Shown here one piece after another: positions 4,357-7,094 of a stretch of DNA of 7,094 bases (the first letter of the stretch is position 1; every line of letters begins with the position of its first letter). Under the pieces are notes generated by a model. The model was given only the letters and a program-made list of their open reading frames with translations. It ran no database searches and was not told where the DNA came from. Made by a program: the position numbers and the translations under genes. This stretch comes from Oscillospiraceae bacterium. GTDB taxonomy: Bacteria > Bacillota > Clostridia > Oscillospirales > Ruminococcaceae. Where the stretch lies: NCBI GenBank assembly GCA_900768675.1, contig CAAGDT010000226.1:1-7094 (forward strand), written 5' to 3'.

Positions 4357-5643
4357 ATGAACACTCCAATACACGATTTTCTTGAAAAATATGCCTCTTT
4401 AGGTGCAGTACGCTGTCACATGCCGGGAGGAAAGGGGCAGAACAATCCCTTTGACATAACCGAAATAAGCGGGGCGGACAGCCTTTACGAAAGCAGCGGA
4501 ATTATACTTGAAAGCGAGAAAAATGCTGCTTCTCTTTTCGGCTCGGGGGCAGTCTGCTATTCCTGCGGGGGCAGTACTCTTGCTATACAGGCTATGCTTG
4601 CTGTTGCAGCAGGGGTTACGGGGAAGAAGCGGATTGCGGCGGGAAGGTACTGCCACAAAAGCCTTATAAATACAGCAGTCCTGCTGGGACTGGAGATAAG
4701 CTGGCTTTACCCGGACAGCTTTCTCGGCACGGATATTTCTCCGAAGGCAGTGGAGGCGGCAATTGACGAAGATACCGCCGCAGTTTTCATAAACAGCATT
4801 GACTACTACGGCTCACAGGCGGATATTCCCGGGATTTCAGCGGTCTGCCGCAAAAAGGGAGTACTTCTGCTGGTGGACAATGCCCACGGGGCTTATCGGG
4901 TCTTTAACGGAACCCACCCGATTTTGCAGGGAGCGGATATGACCGCAGACAGCGCCCACAAAACTTTGCCTGCGCTTACGGGAGCGGCGTACCTGCACCT
5001 TAAGGACAAGTCACTTTTTGGCAAAGCGAAGGCGGCGATGTTCCTTTTCGGAAGCTCAAGCCCCTCCTATCTTATTCTTGACAGCCTTGACCTTTGTAAC
5101 AGGTTTATTGAAGAAAAAAAGTCTGCGGCAAAGGCGGCGATTGAGGGCGTTTCGGGGCTTAAGGAACGGCTTTCGGGAATGTGGTTTGTTCTTCGGAAAA
5201 GCGACCCTATGCGGATTACGGTGGACGCCTGCGCCGCAGGTTATTCGGGGGACGGGCTGGCGGAGCTTCTGCGGGAAAAGGGAGCGGAGTGCGAGATGAG
5301 CGACGGGCGGTATGTGGTTCTGCTGTTTTCCGTGGCTCAGCCGCAGGAGGATTTTAAGCGGCTTCTTGAAATTTTCGCTTCTGTTGCAGTCAGAGAGCCG
5401 ATACAGCCGCCGGTTTACCCCGTGATAAAGCCGGAAAGGGTTATGCTTCCGAGAGAAGCCTATTTTTCCCGGAGTGAAGCTGTTCCGACTGAAAAAGCTG
5501 TGGGCAGGATTTGTGCGGGGGTAGTTTCGCCTTGCCCGCCCTGTGTGCCTGTGGTAATGCCGGGGGAAATCGTAAGTGAAGAGGCGGCAGGACTGCTCAA
5601 AAAGTTCGGAACAGAGGAAATAAGGGTTGTCATCTCTGTTTGA
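4357..5643 (+). CDS. Orn/Lys/Arg decarboxylase-family PLP-dependent enzyme
   Basis: This 428-residue fold-type I PLP protein resembles the short Gram-positive Orn/Lys/Arg decarboxylases (SpeA/YaaO type), which make polyamines or their precursors; it lacks the N-terminal wing domain. The N-terminal CHMPGGKG (20-27) corresponds to the family's H-M-P-G-H-K-G, but the second His is Gly25. ITEISGADSLYESSG (34-48) and GGST (71-74, phosphate-binding loop) follow. VDNAHGA has Asp174 (PLP ring nitrogen) and His177. SAHKTLPALTG contains the PLP lysine, Lys202. The C-terminal RICAGVVSPCPPCVPVVMPGE matches the family's substrate-entry segment, with CPPC (Cys393, Cys396) in place of the usual Y-P-P-G. It is somewhat shorter than the roughly 450-490 residues usual for the group. 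Catalytic PLP residues are intact, so it is probably an enzyme, but the substrate cannot be assigned. It stands alone rather than beside tmk or holB. Confidence 0.85.
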   Translation: MNTPIHDFLEKYASLGAVRCHMPGGKGQNNPFDITEISGADSLYESSGIILESEKNAASLFGSGAVCYSCGGSTLAIQAMLAVAAGVTGKKRIAAGRYCHKSLINTAVLLGLEISWLYPDSFLGTDISPKAVEAAIDEDTAAVFINSIDYYGSQADIPGISAVCRKKGVLLLVDNAHGAYRVFNGTHPILQGADMTADSAHKTLPALTGAAYLHLKDKSLFGKAKAAMFLFGSSSPSYLILDSLDLCNRFIEEKKSAAKAAIEGVSGLKERLSGMWFVLRKSDPMRITVDACAAGYSGDGLAELLREKGAECEMSDGRYVVLLFSVAQPQEDFKRLLEIFASVAVREPIQPPVYPVIKPERVMLPREAYFSRSEAVPTEKAVGRICAGVVSPCPPCVPVVMPGEIVSEEAAGLLKKFGTEEIRVVISV

Positions 5644-5652
5644 AAATATCGG

Positions 5653-5688
5653 AAATTGCGGTGAAAAATGCCTTTAAAGCCGCAATTT
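5653..5688 (+). terminator. Possible weak terminator after the decarboxylase gene
   Basis: AAATTGCGG (5653-5661) pairs perfectly with CCGCAATTT (5680-5688) across an 18-nt loop that contains CTTTAAAG. T-rich sequence appears only after a few bases (GCCTTGATTTTT). It could be an intrinsic terminator or an operator beside the next promoter, whose -35 box begins at 5692. Confidence 0.4.
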
Positions 5689-5691
5689 GCC

Positions 5692-5720
5692 TTGATTTTT
5701 ACGAATGAAAAGAATATAAT
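5692..5720 (+). promoter_or_regulatory. Sigma-A promoter of the MBL-fold hydrolase gene
   Basis: TTGATT (5692-5697), 17 bp, TATAAT (5715-5720). Predicted start is near 5727, about 28 nt before the ATG at 5755. It lies downstream of the earlier in-frame ATG at 5668, which argues against that start. Confidence 0.8.
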
Positions 5721-5754
5721 AATAACAGAAGAAAAACGAAAGGAATTGCAGAAA

Positions 5755-6393
5755 ATGGAAATCAAAAAGCTTGTGCTTCACCCCTTGCAGACCAACTGCT
5801 ACATAGTAAAAACCGCAGAGAAAAGCGGAGTTGTTATTGACCCGGCGGACGACGGGGAGAAAATTCTGTCTGAAGCGGCGGATATGGGGATTGAGATAAG
5901 GAAGATACTGCTTACCCACGGTCACTTTGACCATGCGGGGGCTGCGGCTTATATAAAGGAAGCAACGGGCGCTCCAGTTTATATCCACGAGGCGGATGTT
6001 CCTATGCTTTCCGACGGGAACAAGGCGCTTGCCTTTTTCTGCCCGCAGAAGCCTTTTAACCCATGTGAAGCGGACTGCACCTTAAAGGACGGGGACGAAA
6101 TAGAGCAGGACGGCGTTATTTTCAGCGTTATGCACACTCCGGGACACTCTGCGGGAAGCGTTTGCTATATCTGCAAAAACGAGGGTGGCATTGATATAAT
6201 GTTTGCGGGTGATACTATTTTTAAGGACAGTATCGGCAGAAGCGACGGCTATTCCGGGGATTATATTGTCCAGCAGATAACTCTTGACAAGCTTAAGGCG
6301 CTTAAGGAGGACTATCTTATTTATCCCGGGCACGGGGAGAGCACCACACTGCTCACAGAAAAGAAATTCAATCCCTTTATTGCCGATTTTTAA
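5755..6393 (+). CDS. MBL-fold metallo-hydrolase (glyoxalase II-like)
   Basis: This 212-residue cytosolic protein belongs to the metallo-beta-lactamase superfamily, in the short glyoxalase II-like group (YqgX/YcbL type). Metal ligands are all visible: THGHFDH (54-60) gives His55, His57, Asp59 and His60. HTPGHS gives His131 for the first site. AGDTIF gives the bridging Asp153, and YPGHGEST gives His193. LQTNCYIV near residue 11 is the usual N-terminal strand of the group. These enzymes hydrolyse thioesters such as S-lactoylglutathione, but many clostridia lack glutathione, so the thiol used here is open. The ATG at 5755 is preceded by AAAGGAA (5739-5745) 9 nt upstream and by its own promoter; an upstream in-frame ATG at 5668 would add 29 unlikely residues. 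A weak AATTGCAATT plus T-run follows the stop (6393-6406). Confidence 0.9.
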   Translation: MEIKKLVLHPLQTNCYIVKTAEKSGVVIDPADDGEKILSEAADMGIEIRKILLTHGHFDHAGAAAYIKEATGAPVYIHEADVPMLSDGNKALAFFCPQKPFNPCEADCTLKDGDEIEQDGVIFSVMHTPGHSAGSVCYICKNEGGIDIMFAGDTIFKDSIGRSDGYSGDYIVQQITLDKLKALKEDYLIYPGHGESTTLLTEKKFNPFIADF

Positions 6394-6443
6394 TTGCAAT
6401 TTTTTCATATCATAATTGAGCCGCTCCTGCAAAAAATAATATT

Positions 6444-6470
6444 GCCCCGAAAAACAAGGGGCTTCGGGAG
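6444..6470 (+). promoter_or_regulatory. Alternative hairpins over the ribosome binding site of the surface-protein gene
   Basis: GCCCC (6444-6448) can pair with GGGGC (6458-6462), or CCCGAA (6446-6451) can pair with TTCGGG (6463-6468). The two pairings exclude each other, and only the second covers the GGGAG (6466-6470) ribosome binding region. This could tune translation. No convincing promoter was found in 6394-6443; the best guess is TTGAGC, 15 bp, TAATAT (6416-6442). Confidence 0.25.
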
Positions 6471-6483
6471 AGGGATGGAAGAT

Positions 6484-6879
6484 ATGGAATTTAAAAGAAA
6501 AACAGCAGGTATTATTGCCGCAGCAGTACTTGCGGCAGGTATGACCACAGGCGCTTACGCCACAAACGTGGTTGACGACATCATAAACGGAGCGGAAGAT
6601 ATTGTTGACGACACCGGCGATACCGCAGAGAACATTCTCGGCGGAAACGACAACAATGCCGCTAACGACAGAAACAACGCCAACGACAGAAATAACACCG
6701 ACAATGCAAATAACGTTGACGACGTACCCGGAGACAGAGTTGACTCTGCGGCTGACAATGCAGGCAGAGCCGATACAAACCCTGTAACCGGCGCAGGCTT
6801 CTTCGACGCAGCAATCACCGCTGTAACAGCGGCAGGAATTGCATATATCACACGCAGAAGAAACCGTATGCCTAAGTAA
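6484..6879 (+). CDS. Small secreted Asp/Asn-rich protein with NPVTG sorting signal
   Basis: This 131-residue predicted surface protein begins with a signal peptide: KRK at 4-6, a hydrophobic run AGIIAAAVLAAGM at 8-20, and a likely cut after AYA (residue 26). The mature part has no recognisable fold. Residues 28-99 contain 16 Asp and 17 Asn, with a hexapeptide repeat (ANDRNN, ANDRNN, TDNANN; 60-77). The end is a sortase-type signal: NPVTG (99-103), a hydrophobic segment FFDAAITAVTAAGIAYI (106-122) and the basic tail RRRNR (124-128). Sortase should join it to the wall at Thr102. The function is unknown; an acidic, disordered wall polymer or cation binder is possible. I chose the ATG at 6484 because AGAGGG (6469-6474) sits 9 nt upstream. 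An ATG at 6475 would add three residues, and a frame-open TTG at 6394 has no support. No sortase gene is in the window. Confidence 0.75.
   Translation: MEFKRKTAGIIAAAVLAAGMTTGAYATNVVDDIINGAEDIVDDTGDTAENILGGNDNNAANDRNNANDRNNTDNANNVDDVPGDRVDSAADNAGRADTNPVTGAGFFDAAITAVTAAGIAYITRRRNRMPK
6661..6714 (+). repeat. Three tandem 18-bp coding repeats
   Basis: Three consecutive 18-bp units (6661-6678, 6679-6696, 6697-6714) encode ANDRNN, ANDRNN and TDNANN. The first two differ at two third-codon positions; the third is diverged. Such in-frame repeats can expand or shrink by slippage without breaking the protein. Confidence 0.75.
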
Positions 6880-6898
6880 CCGGAAGGTGAAAAGCTAA

Positions 6899-6941
6899 GA
6901 AACGCCCCGCAGTTGCAAGTCTTGCAATTGCAGGGCGTTTC
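6899..6941 (+). terminator. Long terminator-like hairpin after the surface-protein gene
   Basis: GAAACGCCC (6899-6907) pairs with GGGCGTTTC (6933-6941). After a C/A mismatch, GCAGTTGCAA (6909-6918) pairs with TTGCAATTGC (6922-6931) with one G-T pair and a 3-nt loop. The T-tract is poor (TTTCGATT), but position 19 bp after the stop and stem strength favour a terminator, possibly working in both directions. Confidence 0.65.
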
Positions 6942-7038
6942 GATTATGCAGAGATTTTTTGAGATATGAGAGTTTTTATACTAATAACCGTTTGAACGAG
7001 GGAAAAGATTTGCTAAAAGACGGTGCCGAAATCGAGGA

Positions 7039-7078
7039 AAAGAAACGCAGGCGTACTGTATGTACGTCAAGTTTCTTT
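7039..7078. repeat. Inverted repeat at the right edge
   Basis: AAAGAAAC (7039-7046) pairs with GTTTCTTT (7071-7078). Inside, GGCGTAC (7050-7056) pairs with GTACGTC (7062-7068) with one G-T pair and a 5-nt loop. ATCG (7031-7034) and CGAT (7084-7087) could extend the stem, and CGGTG occurs on both flanks (7021-7025, 7090-7094). One plus frame is open from about 6945 to the edge but has no ATG or ribosome binding site, so 6942-7094 is left without a gene. The element may continue outside the window. Confidence 0.5.
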
Positions 7079-7094
7079 GACGACGATAGCGGTG

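Noticed and set aside
5668..5754. Upstream ATG extending the MBL-fold protein by 29 residues
   Set aside because: The extension starts upstream of the promoter at 5692-5720 and has no ribosome binding site; the ATG at 5755 has both and matches the usual N-terminus.
6394..6483. TTG start giving a 161-residue surface protein
   Set aside because: It would place non-signal residues ahead of a good signal peptide, and the only ribosome binding site precedes 6475/6484.
1..7094. CRISPR array, tRNA, rRNA or transposase
   Set aside because: No regularly spaced repeats, tRNA-like cloverleaf, rRNA signature or transposase motif was seen on either strand.

Overview
The window looks like chromosomal DNA of a low-to-mid GC anaerobic gut Firmicute, probably a Ruminococcus-like member of the Oscillospiraceae. 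This rests on strong AGGAGG-type ribosome binding sites, sigma-A promoters with 17-bp spacers and extended TGn -10 boxes, an NfnAB electron-bifurcating transhydrogenase, and an NPxTG-type cell-wall sorting signal. The taxonomic call is inference; no rRNA or marker gene is present.

Left part (1-2930): a 68-bp sequence carrying a complete promoter occurs twice, identical, at 15-82 and 402-469. The first copy drives a 66-residue XRE-type DNA-binding protein ending in a strong terminator. The second drives nfnA-nfnB, a tight two-gene operon for NADH-dependent reduced ferredoxin:NADP+ oxidoreductase. Both copies hold the same imperfect palindrome between -35 and -10, so the small regulator plausibly controls itself and the NfnAB operon together. 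A terminator at 2897-2930 closes the operon.

Middle (2931-4356): about 390 bp without a convincing gene holds a pair of short hairpins (3014-3060) and a compact fold-back region (3120-3295) closed by a 9-bp perfect inverted repeat with several internal hairpins, which may be a noncoding RNA or a small non-autonomous element. A bidirectional terminator follows. On the minus strand lies a CofE-like (F420-0:glutamate ligase family) protein with a predicted 210-nt leader. Its promoter is back-to-back with that of the next plus-strand gene, and a 13-bp direct repeat with a 22-bp period sits between them.

Right part (4357-7094): three plus-strand genes follow: a PLP-dependent Orn/Lys/Arg decarboxylase-family protein with unusual motif changes, a glyoxalase II-like metallo-beta-lactamase-fold hydrolase with its own promoter, and a tiny secreted Asp/Asn-rich protein with an NPVTG sorting signal. 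A long hairpin ends this last gene. The final 150 bp contain no supported gene, but an inverted repeat runs to the window edge.

The most notable points are the duplicated promoter/operator linking a mini-regulator to NfnAB and the unexplained structured region at 3120-3295. Neither was identified as a known family by reading alone.
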